Assembly (NCBI RefSeq): GCF_002105155.1
Contig: NW_019029023.1
Location: forward strand, 1 to 64,000
DNA length: 64,000 bases
Direction of reading: 5' to 3'
From: Lobosporangium transversale
Lineage: Eukaryota; Mortierellomycota; Mortierellomycetes; Mortierellales; Mortierellaceae
Shown: piece by piece, positions 43,949 to 55,764 of the stretch
Numbering within the stretch: position 1 is the first letter of the stretch
Layout: the number at the start of each line of letters is the position of its first letter
Position numbers and translations under genes: made by a program
Notes under the pieces: generated by a model
Seen by the model: the letters and a program-made list of their open reading frames with translations, nothing else
Databases searched by the model: none
What the model was told of the DNA's origin: nothing

Positions 43949-45107
43949 AAATATTTTTCACACCTCAAATTTCTCCTCGATGATCTCAAAAAAACCATTG
44001 TCTACTTCCAGTGCAAGCGCGAAATCAAATATTGGTATGAGCATTTGGCTAAATCAGCAAAGGACAAGATCGCTGAATATTATGCCGACTTCTCCGAACC
44101 TTACAAGCGACGGACCATGGAACGGTTTAAGCGTGGCAATTTCCTCATTTTGTTGTCTACGGAAGCAGCCGGGATGGGATGTGACATTAGCGATGTTCTC
44201 CGTGTTGTGCAGTACAAGTGTCCAGAATCTATCTTAGCTCTTGTGCAGCGTCTTGGGCGTGCGGCTCGCAATCCGAAGCTTCGAGGTGAGGGTATTTTAT
44301 TGGTACCCCCACCGTCCACTGATACTAGGTTCCCAGATAACGATCTCGCCAATTACATTACGACTAAAGGATGTCGGCGGGAAGTCCTTAATAGTATCTT
44401 CGGCAATAACCCCTCACCTAATGAAGACTGTTGCGATAACTGCCATAGAATCCCTGAGCAGCTGCAACTTTGTTGCAATGAAATCCGCGTTGATGTCACA
44501 CCGAGAGTTCGTCGAACGGCAGAACAGAAGGAAGCTGCCAAGCGAGCCATAAAGGATTGGAGATCGGCAGTGTTCCGAAGGGATTTTGAGCCAGTTAAGC
44601 CCTGGCTAAGGGAAACTTGTGTGATAACGGTTGTGGCGATCAATAAGTTGGGCGAAAAGTTTGGCAATGTTACGACGGCCAAATCAATAATGAATCTCAG
44701 CGGCTGGACTTTTTGTTTTCCCAAACATTTAAAGGAGCTCACCGACATGCTTGTTCAATTAAACGAGGATATTGATAATGAAGGTCGCTCAAACCTGCCG
44801 CCGCAGCTCCAAATTAGGGACTCTCATGTTAATCAGGCTGGTCCTGTTCGGAGAGTTCGGCAGACCGCAAGGCCAACGTTTTCATTTAAAAATATGACTT
44901 CTTTAGACTTTGCCACACCTAGGTGAGATGTTTCTGATTGTCCGGTCAAGGAGATCAAAAATTGTTTTTATTATCGTTCCCAGGCGGGAGTCTTTATTAA
45001 GGACCCGCCATGACCGTCACAAAAATCCTGATCTTATGAATAAAAATGGAAGTGCACCTCACTTCCAAGCCTCGGAACGTAACACTAGGAAGCCCAATGG
45101 CAACTGA
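43949..45107 (+). pseudogene. RecQ-type helicase, C-terminal half only
   Basis: Exons 43949-44922 and 44984-45107 (intron 44923-44983; AG/GTGAGA to CAG). The encoded part starts at helicase motif IV (KKTIVYFQCKREIKYW) and contains motif V (LLSTEAAGMGCDISDVLRVVQ) and motif VI (LVQRLGRAARN), then a Cys-rich stretch (EDCCDNCHRI, LQLCC) like the RecQ zinc region, and a basic tail. The ATP-binding domain with motifs I-III is absent; an in-frame stop lies upstream at 43946. Without motif I it cannot hydrolyse ATP alone. It is probably the truncated remains of a helicase amplified with mobile DNA. Confidence 0.78.
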
Positions 45108-46042
45108 GATGGAATGATGCTGTGGTGTTTACACCACATAACTTACCTAGCTAGCTACATACCTATTTAAATCTAGTCTGTGGAAAATTAAAGGATTGAT
45201 TGTTCTTCACTGGCCATTGACACGTACAGATTTGACGGACACCCTACTGTGGATTTTTTTCTTATGGGAGAATCTTGTGATGTCTAATCGAAATGGGCAG
45301 CCCCTCAACGGCACAGGAAGACCTGTCCTGTTGCCAATGTTGTACTGTAGATTTTAGAATAAAGCGATTCAATTGGCCTGAAAAAATAAACTGTTCTTTT
45401 CTCATCAATCTTCTCATCAGTAGCGCTATTCCGTTACAATGTTCGTAGACCATAATAAAAAAACCCCCTTTTTTTGTCATGTAAAATGTTCTAAGTTTAT
45501 TTAAACATTCCAGACCGATTCCCAGATGTCTGTTTATCTCATATAATTCCCAGAGTGCGAACACGAATCTAACTATAGTTTTCATACACGTCCACCCTTT
45601 TTTAATTTTTTTTTTTGTTTTTTCATCAGTGTGTTTCAATCGTAAAAGAAAAACACAAACCTATATAAACATGTTAAAGATGAACATCTCCCCTCTCCTC
45701 TCTCTATTTTTATGCTTCCACTCTACTTTTATCCAGCTTTACACTTTTATGCTTTTACTTATTGAAAACCTTCTTCATCTTATTCTCAGAAATACCGTGC
45801 TTCAGCTTCAGCCAGCTCAATATTCAACTCGAACTACTCCAATATTCTACAAGTACACAGTTTGGTCAAGGTAATGGTAGCATCCAATGTATTTTCCCTC
45901 AGCCTGAAGGGGGAGGTGTGTACTCCACTTTAGGGGGATTTGTCCTGAAGGGGGAGGTGTGTACTTCACTTTAGGGTGTAATGGAAGGTGTGTACTTCAT
46001 TACTACATTGGGTTGCTAACCATTACTTTTTTCATGTAGGGG
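45108..46042. other. Region upstream of the nuclease-like gene
   Basis: AT-rich. A CAAG/GTAATG donor-like site at about 45870 and an acceptor-like site before 46041 hint at a leader exon for the next gene. It contains two copies of a 33-bp repeat (45903-45935, 45944-45976). Confidence 0.4.
45903..45976 (+). repeat. 33-bp direct repeat
   Basis: Two copies starting CCTGAAGGGGGAGGTGTGTA and differing at one base, separated by 8 bp. A partial third copy (AGGTGTGTACTTCA) follows at about 45984. Confidence 0.8.
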
Positions 46043-47646
46043 ATGGCCAATCATCTTGATATAAGCATCGAAGAGCTCTTCAAGAGCCACGGTGTTTCCA
46101 CACATCCTGGTGTACTATACTTCCAAACCCGTAATGCTGGCGATTCGGCGAAATTTAATATTCAAGCTATATTAAATTTCATAATTGTTCGAGCAACAGC
46201 AGCATCAAGCGCCATATCACAGACTGGAACACATGGATCAAGCTTTTCCAACAGAATCCTATTCCCGGCCTTGAATACATTAATGAATTCAAAGACATCT
46301 ACCTGCGCGACATTCAATTCCCAAAAATTGGTATGGTAAAATAACCTATTTTAAATGCGTATTTGCAATAACAAACGAACTCAATTTTAACAAAAAAAAA
46401 AGACTTGACCACCGTTACAGAGGATGATCCTTTTAGAAATGGCTATAACAAATACAAAGGGGCCGCATGGGTCATGGAGCACATTGACGAAGTATTTGAC
46501 GTAGACTCTGCTCTCTTCGCGTATACGGTCGCACAAGAAAAGGAATCAGTACTTCACTCTTTTATAATTGATTTAAAGCCCGAAGACATTCATTCTGAGC
46601 TTGCCTATATACCCGAAATCTACAGAGACAAGCTGATTTCATCAATCAATAGCGCCGACCAGAGATTCTTGACCAATATTAACATAAAGTGCGACACTTG
46701 GATAGAACATATATTGGACCACTATTCATCCTTACCTTCATCAGATCCTGACACGGGTCTCGACGCCTATGATCAGCTTCTTTCATCAGGATGGAGGACC
46801 ATGGAGGAGCTTTATCCAGCTCATACCAAAGATGATTCCAACTTTATGAAATGCCTATATGGATTATTACTACAGCTTCATTCCTTGTACGCTGCTAACA
46901 AAAATCTACTTCCTGACAATGAAAAAGAGACATGGTATCTTAGCAACATATGGTACCCCTTCTTTCGTCTAATTTGCAACCCCGCCAGCAATCTTCAATT
47001 TGAATGCGCTGAAACAACTTCATATTCATCATTTGGAAGGCAAAACACCAAAAGGAGTTTGGGCACCAAACAAGTAACTGGACGCAAGTGCGATATTATA
47101 TTTAAGTCAACATTGTCCGGAGTAGAAATAGCGGTAGTGGAGGCCAGCAATGACAACCGTGGACCTAATACAACTAAATCGTTAATGGATGAACGAAAAA
47201 TAGCCAAAATATTAAAGGACATGTTCGATAGCAATTGTATGAAAGCTGCAGAGCCGACAATAACCAGAGGCAAGGCTTCTACCTTTGGCATACTAATTAA
47301 TGGAGCTAGTGCAACACTTTGTTCTTTATCCTACATTGATGGCCGATATTACCGGTTTTCCAAGGTTGAGCCGCTCGAAATCCCACCTACTTGGAATATC
47401 AGTGCGATCATTCATGTTATAAGGGGAATGCTATCCTTTCAAGCATGCCTCAAAAAACATGCCAGTCTGATTTATGATGGATCGAATGAAAAAAAGTCAT
47501 TCCGAAATGAAAACCACGCCTCCTCCTTTTTTCCTCCAACCTTTCTGACTCCTTGTAGCTCCAGATCTGGCTCACCAAATTACTCAAAAAGATGTAAAAG
47601 TATCCGGACAAATAGTAGCGATAGCTTGGAAAATGATGATGAATAG
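46043..47646 (+). CDS. Nuclease-like protein of unknown function, spliced
   Basis: Exon A from ATG 46043 to about 46130; exon B about 46194-46330 (encodes TDWNTWIKLFQQNPIPGLEY); exon C 46403-47646, joined at ATTG/GTATGG to AAG/ACTTG. The junction of A and B is uncertain. The C-terminal half has GRKCDIIFK, VEIAVVEASND and TKSLMDERKIAKILKDMFD, a pattern like PD-(D/E)XK nuclease-related proteins common in Mucoromycota, although Ser replaces the expected Lys after E-x. Ser-rich acidic tail. The frame is intact. Placement beside a helicase half and DUF6589 gene is suggestive only. Confidence 0.6.
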
Positions 47647-47857
47647 AAAATGCATATGGCTATTACATTTTTCAAAGGGCTTCATGAGATGTTCGATGAG
47701 ACTGATAGCCGACATTAAGTTTTTTTTTTTATATTCAATCATTACAAGACGCAATGAAGGGTAGATACTGAGATGATGCGGCAAAAACAGCGGAGACTAT
47801 CGCAAGACATATACTGATGAAGCCGAGGGCTATGGGTAAGAGTGAGGATATGGCCAA

Positions 47858-47931
47858 ATGTGACAGTATATAGCCTTAAGCCTATAAAAAGGCTTGTTTT
47901 AATAATTTTAATAAAATCATCTTTTGTCTTT
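47858..47931 (+). repeat. Dispersed promoter-like repeat, copy 2
   Basis: Reverse complement of 22072-22147 with few changes; carries AAGCCTATAAAAAGGCTT. No gag follows it here. It could be an LTR relic or a small mobile promoter element. Confidence 0.6.
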
Positions 47932-48137
47932 CTTAACTATTACACCAAAATGGGAACACAATTGAAGCTGGAGATGGGGTATAGGACGAAGTATTAGCGC
48001 AAAAATGAGAGATAGCTACAATATAAAATATTCGGTGATCTTTTAGTCAAACCACGACGACATATGCAAACTGGGACTATATAGGTACGGCTCTTTGGAT
48101 CGGCCCTAGCACCTGTACATTAGGATTTTATTCACTT

Positions 48138-50751
48138 TCATAAATATACCTCATCCTCCTCATCCTCCTCACCATTCTCACCATCCTCACCCCCACCATC
48201 CTCACCACCCTCACTATCCTCACCATCTTCACTACCCTTACCATCATCCCTATCGTCCTCATCATCCAGCATCATATCCATATCTGGGTTATTGTATACA
48301 TCCGTCTGCTCGGCTCCAGGGAAACAGGACGTTATATAAGTTTCCGTCTGCTCATCTTCTGCCGAAAGACACGCGAGAGTGCCTTCCATATCATCAGCAT
48401 TATTCTGTTTGGAGATTTGCTCCATAAAGTCTTGGAAGCATCCTCCTTCCAGTTTTTCAAAGCCTTCGCAATACAAATCTCTAACAATCGGAACATGGTC
48501 GCAGCCCAAGCAAGGACCTCGGCCGAGAATGTTGTAGGTCCGGAGATGAGCTACTATTCTCATGATGTCTATATTCGTAGAAACTGGCGAGTGTCGAGTG
48601 CTGGTGGGAACGATGTCGTACTCTCTCTCGAATATTGATTTGAGCCTTGAAAAAAGACGAACATTAGTTGATATTGAATTGGCCAATACATCCCAGGACA
48701 TATTGCTTCCCTTCGCTACATGGATGACTTTAATCAGCAGATTATTATGCTCCTGATACAAATCCGTTGGGATCCATGCATTCTCCTTGCCCTTCGTATT
48801 TATCAGCAATGAAGCTAAAACGGCCTTCCTCCGTTGTTCAGACCAGCCGTGGTGAATCCCTTATGCCAACCGCAAGAGCTCCCTCGCATAATTCTTCATT
48901 CCTCCAGCTTGAAACATGACAGTTATTGTTTCCAACACATTTTTTATCCGCCCAACATCCCCGGCCTTGATGGCAGCACCCAACTCAATATAAGCAAGGG
49001 TGTCTCTGAGGAACAAGACCGCGTTCGCGTTCGCATTGCTGTATTCCATGGCGACTCGGTTTGCGTTGCGCAGGCACTTTTGGACTACGGCATTGACTCT
49101 CTCGAACATTTGGACTCGCCCGTTGCCCGATTTGCCATGGCTTTCCAACCCACATTCATAAGCTCTCATATCGCTGATTTCCAGCCTAAACTCGACCTCC
49201 CATAGTCGCCTGACCATTGCATCGAAAGTGTGCCTTATTAGCTCGTCTGCGGCGTGAAAATTTGATGTATCCATACCTAGACGCTTGCGTTCCAGCATAG
49301 ATATAATAAAACCTAGTGACCCTGGAGACGAAAAGGATCCATAATGAGTACGAAGGATTGTACCGCAGAGAACCATCTGAAGGTGAAAGAGCTGTATTAG
49401 AGGAAGCGCCCATTGCATCCGACTGAAGCTTGTTGTATCGGCTGCACGTAATTCTTGCAAGGATATTATTCTGGATATCGTAAGCTGATCCCCCGCAACT
49501 ATGATTTTCGTATAATCGTTGAACCACTCTTCAGGCAACTGAAGGACGTCTCTCATAGTTTTCTCAAGGACCTCAATGTTGCCCGATATAGTAGCCTGGT
49601 CAATTTCCAACGAACGCAACGGGCATGTCTTAGTTTCCTGGACTTCGAGGGGCTCCACTGAAGGAATGCTGATCGGGGTACCGTAGGTAACGAAATGTCG
49701 CTGAAGTACATCAATCAAATGGAATTGTATGACATCTCTACGGCATTATTAGAACTATTAGCAAAATAATTAAATGAACTGTTATGTGCTTCACCCATGT
49801 TTTTGTGCCTGTTCCTCACCTAGCATACAATTGCTCGAGAAGAAAGGTGGAAATGGTAGGGGGGACGGTTACATCTTGGTCTGGGTCAATATCTTCACCA
49901 AGTACGATGGTTGAGGTGGTCCCATTGTCGAAGGAGTCCAAGTTATTACTGCGCTGGTCATACTTCCGATTAGCAATATTGATATTATCATACACTAGGA
50001 AAAAATGGCGTTTCTTAACTTGGAAGCGGACTTCCTCGAGTGAATTCGCCGTTAATGATTTAAGGGCTGTGCAGATCGTCATGTGCGACACTGACATACC
50101 AGACGCAGCGAGCAAATTTATCACACGCTTCGGACATCCCGAGGCATGCAAATGAAGCCCCATCATCATTTGCAAATAGTTCGATTTCTGAGAACGGAGT
50201 TTCACCAGCATGCTAAAGATGGTGGCAGCAACTGCTGGTGCGTATTTAGTGGGCCTATGATTGACACGCGTTAAGTTGTAAATGATCTTAAAGAGGAGGG
50301 GTGCTGACGCCAATTTTTTTTCAATTAAAGTTAATGAAAATTTCTGAACCACCGTGGGGGACAGGTTGTTGGCTGGGAGCCTCAGATCGTCGGTCAAAGT
50401 GAGCTGCTCGAGCTCGTCTATTGCACCCTCAACGACAATATTTGCTACGGCCCTGGAGAAATCGCCATATTCATTGTAAGGCCTTTCGAATTTCAATCGC
50501 AAGCCCCAGACCTTTACTATGTAGGCAGGGCCTTTGTTTTTGTAAAAGCTCTGGACACTTCTTTTGATGTTCTGATCATCCGAATTGAATATATCTAATA
50601 GAAGCTGTACCAGTGATTTTTTGTTTGTTTTCATAACGTTAAATATCTCGAGTAGATAATCATCCTTTGGACGACACATAAAAGAAGTTTCGTCGATAAT
50701 AGTCAACTCCTCCTGCTGCTTTGATGTAGCAGCTTTAGGAGTCACTGGCAC
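48138..50751 (-). pseudogene. DUF6589-type protein with one nonsense codon
   Basis: Exon 1 runs down to 49820 (LEQLYAR, donor AG/GTGAGG), intron 49738-49819, exon 2 49737-48138. An upstream exon with an ATG near 50953 is possible. Signatures recalled from this fungal family: MMMGLHLHASGCPKRVINLL, FFLVYDNINIANR, IIVAGDQLTISRI, FHAADELIRHTFDAMVRRLWE and AWIPTDLYQEHNNLLIK. A single TAA (48861-48863) interrupts LLRLA/GIHHGW in the same frame. A long Asp/Glu/Gly tail ends the protein. The YDN and GDQLT acids could be DDE-type residues, but that is inference. Confidence 0.72.
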
Positions 50752-50878
50752 CTCCGTTGCCGTGTGTTTTTTCCAGCGCTCGCCCTTTATGCTAAAGGTG
50801 AGATATGAAGAGATATATGAGGGACAGCCACGGGATAATTTTATATTTGGATTTGGCGTTGGTAATAAGGTCTTTTAA

Positions 50879-51291
50879 TTATAAGTATATAGAATAGTAT
50901 ACGAACTGGTAGTAAACCCTATGGGGCGGCGGGTGTGCGTTACTGGGATTCATCGCGGGTTGCTTGTAGAGAGGCGCCGTGCAAGAAGTGAAGAAGGAGG
51001 TGACCAAGAGAGGCAGGCCAAGGAGCGAGAGAGAAGCGGAAGAGAAGCGACTAAGTAAGGCCAAGGAGTAAAGAAAGAAGCAATCAGAATATTATCACAG
51101 CAAATCTACGATATAGCACTTTTTTGTTCCAAGCCTCAGGAGCAAAACAAAAATACAAAGGATTTTTTTTTATTTTTTATTTTTACTACAAATCTATAGT
51201 ATCCAAAACCAAGTGTGGAAGCATCCTCACCTTGAACTCAGGGAGAGTAGTGAAGTAATGAAGTGAAATGCGATGTAAAAAATAGGATACA

Positions 51292-51325
<34 letters not shown>

Positions 51326-51366
51326 AACCAAGCGCAAGTTATGCATATATGCAGAGGTAAGAAATC
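50879..51366. other. Upstream region of the DUF6589 gene
   Basis: Probable 5' region for the minus-strand gene; contains an (AT)n microsatellite at 51295-51322. No other gene supported. Confidence 0.5.
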
Positions 51367-51488
51367 GGTATAAAGAGGTAAGAAACCGGTAAGTAACTTA
51401 CGGATTTTTTACTTTTGCAAATATCGATGTTAGGTAAATTTTGTATCACAGGTTTATTTTACCGAATTTAAGTATGGACGAAACACTG
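51367..51488 (-). repeat. Inverted arm, right copy
   Basis: Partner of 43536-43666. Its inner edge carries a direct repeat of AGGTAAGAAAYCGGTA, and the palindrome CCGGTAAGTAACTTACGG lies within it. Confidence 0.75.
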
Positions 51489-51679
51489 CTTTTTATCTTT
51501 ATTTTTATTTTTTATTTTTACTTTTTACTTTTATTTTTGATTTTTAGTTTTATTTTTATTATTATTTTTATTTATTACAGTCATCTTTTATTTTTTTTAA
51601 TTATTATTATTACTGTTATTATTATTATTACTGTTATTACTATTATTACTATTACTATTACTATTACTATTACTATTAC

Positions 51680-51719
<40 letters not shown>

Positions 51720-51965
51720 TTTGGAAAAACAGTGACATTTACCAGCAAGGTATATCGTACATATGGTATTCAAAGTGATACTATCCGCTGGATACCTTTT
51801 TCTATTTTTTTTTTATTTTTTTTAATTTTTTAATTTTTTATTTTTTATTTTTTATTTTTTTAATAGTTAACAGAATAAAGAGTCTAAGAACCCTTGGAAT
51901 AAAATAAAATGATAAAAAATTAAATTTCTTCACGCTTTTTTTTTTCTTCTTTTTTTTAATAAACT
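51489..51965. repeat. T-rich and (ATT)n low-complexity region
   Basis: TTTTTA-type repeats at 51489-51600 and 51785-51865 and ATT/ACT trinucleotide repeats at about 51596-51720. No gene. Confidence 0.8.
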
Positions 51966-51967
51966 AT

Positions 51968-52116
51968 TTACAAGACACGGTCGGCTGCTGCAGCATTAGC
52001 CTCTGCAACCGCTTGGTCGATCTCTGCTGGGGACGGGGGAATCAATGATGTGACGAACGTGACTAAGGCACGTTCCACTTTTTGAAGTGTTGACACTCTC
52101 TGCTGATCTACTTGTT

Positions 52117-52157
<41 letters not shown>

Positions 52158-53772
52158 GGCTGTCGTTGTTGCTGTGCTTGTGGCTGCATATGCTCATGCT
52201 CATGCTCATGCTCATACTCATGCGAACCTCGAGAAGCCGGTCGTGTAGCAAAGGTAGCAGCAGCAGCAGCAGAAGTAGAAGAAGGAGATGTAGTCTGTTC
52301 ACGGATGTTGTCACCCCGCTGGCTTGTTCTATCCTGTTTCTCAATAGATGCTTGCTTTGGTGCTACTACTTCATCTGGTCTGTCTTTCTCTTTTTCTTTT
52401 TCTTTTACTTGCTTCAGTGTCGGCTGCTCCGAGTCAGCTTCTATCAGATGTCTCCCTCCCTCTACCATATTTTTTTCAACAGTTTCCTTGCTTTCAACTT
52501 TGTTACTGCTACTGTTGCTTGATTCCCCTTCGACTGAAGGAGAAGACGCCAATGAATCTTCTACTGCTCCCGTCCTCAATGCTGTTTGAGAAACACCAGT
52601 GGGCCTCTCTGCTACATCTGCTGGCGCAGCTACAGGAGCCTCTGGCGGAGGCTCTTGGTGAGGGCGAGCAATCCTGCGAACAATCCGGAGGCGTCCTGTT
52701 TGTTGCCTAAACGAAAAAAGAAAAAAAAAAATGCCTCTTAGTTTTTCACCTTTATCTATGTCGCGTAAATAATAGCAAGAACGACAACAACAACAACAAC
52801 AACAAAGTATAACGTGCTCGAGGCGGAGCTTTCTTACAAAAAGATGACAGCTGCTACAAGATACAACAGGATAAGTCGCTCGATGCTGCCGTTCTGTCCA
52901 AACATATACACACCAATTGTTAGTTTCAAAATAAGCCATAATGCAGCACCTCTACGTTGATCTCGGGGTGCATTATCTTGTGGTTGATGTTGATGTTGAT
53001 GTTGATGTTGATGTTGATGTTGTTGCTGTTGCTGTTGCTGCGCACCATTGTTTACCACTCCTGTTGCTGCATCATGTGCCTGATTACCAATGTGCTGGTG
53101 CTGCATGCCTATAAAGCCACCATCCAGACTTGCTGTCCAAGGAGGTAAATAAGATCCATTGAAGATGGCCTGCTGTTGCTGAAAAGGAAGCTGATATGAA
53201 GGCACCAAATATGGCATCCCACTGAACGCATAAAAAATAAAAATAAAAATAAAAAAAAATAAAAAAAGAAAGTCCATGGTCAGTACAGCACAATCAACAA
53301 GCGAGCGAGCTATTTGCAAAACAATTATTTACGATTCGACTCGATATTAAAGAGTTACTCACTTTACAAAAGCGTATTGGTATTGGTACTGACCCAAATT
53401 TGCCATTAAATGTGGTGATAAGGTGTAGGGAGGGGACAACCCTATTCTTGGATCACCAACAGCACAATTCGCGGGCTTTTTGTCTTTTTCAATATCTTCA
53501 TTCTTTTTTGAAGACACATTATAGGATGCTTTGGCCTGTTCGTCATAGCTGTTGTTATTGTTGTTGATGTTTATATACCGTAAAGGCGAAGGAGATACTG
53601 GTTCTGTTATCTGGCTAACCACCGCTGTTCTAGTTCCTGTTAATGTTCCAGTTCCTGTCCAGACTTGACGGTGTAGATATACTGTCAACTGAAGTGCCGC
53701 TGTGGTTGATGATGACGAAGGTAGGAAATTGTTACCCTCCTATAGAAAAATAAAAAAAATAAAATAAAATAA

Positions 53773-53803
<31 letters not shown>

Positions 53804-54112
53804 GACGGAGCATTAAGAGAAGAACGTCTCAATGTCCATGGGAAGATGTCTTCAAAAAAAGAACGATAGGATAGTAAGATCTTTTATCGACTCTACCAAG
53901 ATACTGTCCAATGTATCTGTATCGTTCAAGGCAGAGGATGACTTTCCACAGAACAACTCCAAATCATTAAAAGTTGAGGTAGAGAGCGGCTTGTACAAAC
54001 GCTGCCATATCAACTCCTTGAGTTGCCGCGCTGTTGACTGTCGCTCTATTGTCAACAAGAATTGATATGGAGGTAGAGTGGGCGAGTTGATTTCAACAGT
54101 GATACGCTCCAT
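51968..54112 (-). CDS. HERP-like ERAD protein (ubiquitin-like domain, membrane hairpin)
   Basis: Probable ER-membrane scaffold for misfolded-protein degradation, related to HERPUD/Usa1. Exon 1 from ATG 54112 encodes a ubiquitin-like domain (MERITVEINSP, LKELIWQRLYKPL, DLTIL). Exon 2 is 53739-53363, exon 3 53221-52838 and exon 4 52706-51968; introns 53222-53362 and 52707-52837 are GT-AG. Exons 3-4 join to give ALWLILKLTIGVYMF and LILLYLVAAVIFLQQTGRLR, the paired membrane segments and Q-T-G motif of HERP. Gln, His and Glu-His repeats flank them. The donor of exon 1 could not be placed without losing the last ubiquitin-like strand. Confidence 0.75.
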
Positions 54113-55731
54113 AATTTGGATGAAACTTGAAATAAATAAAAAAAAAAAAAGCGAAGGGACTGTTATGTTTCAAAGGTGGAGTTGGTTTGCTTGTGAAGTG
54201 TGAAGTGTGAAGTGTGAAGTACGGATTGTGAAGTGCGAATTGTGAAGTGTGAAGTGTGCAGGGATAAATGGAGTAAGGAAAGGCCGTGCTTGTCTGTGTG
54301 AGAAGTTATTTAAATTGTATAGATTAGTCGATTAGTAGATTAGCAGATGGGATGAAAAGATTAGCATGTGAAACAGGATTGATTCTCTTTGAAGAGTCGC
54401 CAACACACAAATACACACACATGTTTTCATCAGTGGTTATGCATTTTAGCGGACGTCCATTGTCTGGAATGTTGAATTGCACCAACAGAGACGTCTTGCA
54501 CACAAGGCCTTTTTTTTAAGAAAAAATAAAAGTGGGAACAAGCACGCGCGTCAGCTTTGCGCAATGCTGGTGACTATGCAAAAACAGATTTTCTTTAAAA
54601 ATGCGATAGAGTATCATTTTTTTACTATTGCCTTGAGAGCGATTAAAGCTTCAAATACGCCCGCGTTACATGTACAGCCGAGGTACGATAGAGAATTGAT
54701 CCCTCGTCGGCAGGCGGAAGGCATTCGTAGCCTGAGCTTGAGCTGTTCACAAGATCGCCTTAAGCGCTCTGACACGGGCTCATGAAGATGCTCGCGCCTC
54801 AAACCTTTGCCCTGGAGACAAAAAGTAAATTGACAGTAGACATGACCGCTAGATTAGTCATGCATGTCCTGTAGGCAAGAGTTAAAGCTGTGGAGGGCTG
54901 AAACAAGATCATTCAAGTCCGGGGTTACTCAGGTAGAGCGCACTATTACCAGTTAGGCTTTCCCCTCAATAGTGGACAAATAATTAACGCGAGGCTGTTC
55001 TTGATAAGGGTCATAATGAAATGACCATAGTTGGGTCAGGTACACAGAGCCTGTACCTGTAACTCCCTGTTCTAATCCCATCATTGTATGAACACCGTAA
55101 CCATGTGGTGCCAAGCCTCTGTATCCGTTCTCTACTTATTAAGGATCACACAGAAATGCACTCTTGTTCCGACAATGCGAGGCTATCCTCCACGAGAGGA
55201 ACAGATGGCAGCAAACCAAGACAGTAAACAAGGCTATAATCAACGGGATTTTTCATCCACTTTCAATAGGCTATGTCTAGTAATAAGCTAGGAGCATATC
55301 GTAGGTCAACAACCAAACAGCATTATCATTCTCCCACCCGTTTGCAGCCGTGTGATTGTTAAGCTCAATTAGATTAGTTTACTGAATGTGAATCCTTTCC
55401 CAGTTTTCAGCTTTCTTGTAAACTCTTGTTTCAAACAAAACTGTGTATGTCGGTGAAATTCAGCGACGGTATTTTTGGGCACAGTCCCAATGTCTTTACT
55501 GGAAGTGGTGTCGATCATGCCTACATCTACATAAAGGTTCAGGTCAAACGAACTTTAAAAGGGTCTTCGCTTCGCCACAAACTTGCTTTTTTGCTTAGAA
55601 CCAATGTCGTGTGTGCCGTACAACAAACAATGAAACTTTAATTGTAAAGCCAAGAAATGAGAAGTTTGAAGTGATTGTTATTAGTCTAAGGAAGGAGAGA
55701 GGCGAGAAATGTTGAAAAACATGGATGGCGA

Positions 55732-55764
<33 letters not shown>

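Larger units (their letters stand above)
43536..51488. mobile_element. Candidate 8-kb element with inverted CAGTG ends
   Basis: Related inverted arms at 43536-43666 and 51367-51488, both starting CAGTGTTT(T/C)GT, enclose a helicase half, a nuclease-like gene and a DUF6589-type gene. The outside flanks tcttttat and ctttttat are similar at 8 bp but T-rich. The interval lacks the long homopolymers of its surroundings. It could instead be two independent MITEs of one family; no element of this kind is known to me. Confidence 0.4.

Noticed and set aside
45930..45976. TTAGGG hexamers as an internal telomere repeat
   Set aside because: Only one hexamer per 33-bp unit and no tandem run of TTAGGG.
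45944..45976. CRISPR array
   Set aside because: Two copies only, an 8-bp spacer, and a eukaryotic context.
52107..53040. Trinucleotide and hexanucleotide repeats as non-coding satellites
   Set aside because: They are in frame in the HERP-like gene and encode Gln, His and Glu-His repeats.
54880..54990. tRNA-like pieces (TTCAAGTCC, CAGGTAGAGCGCA)
   Set aside because: The pieces are in the wrong order and no cloverleaf with acceptor and anticodon stems can be made.
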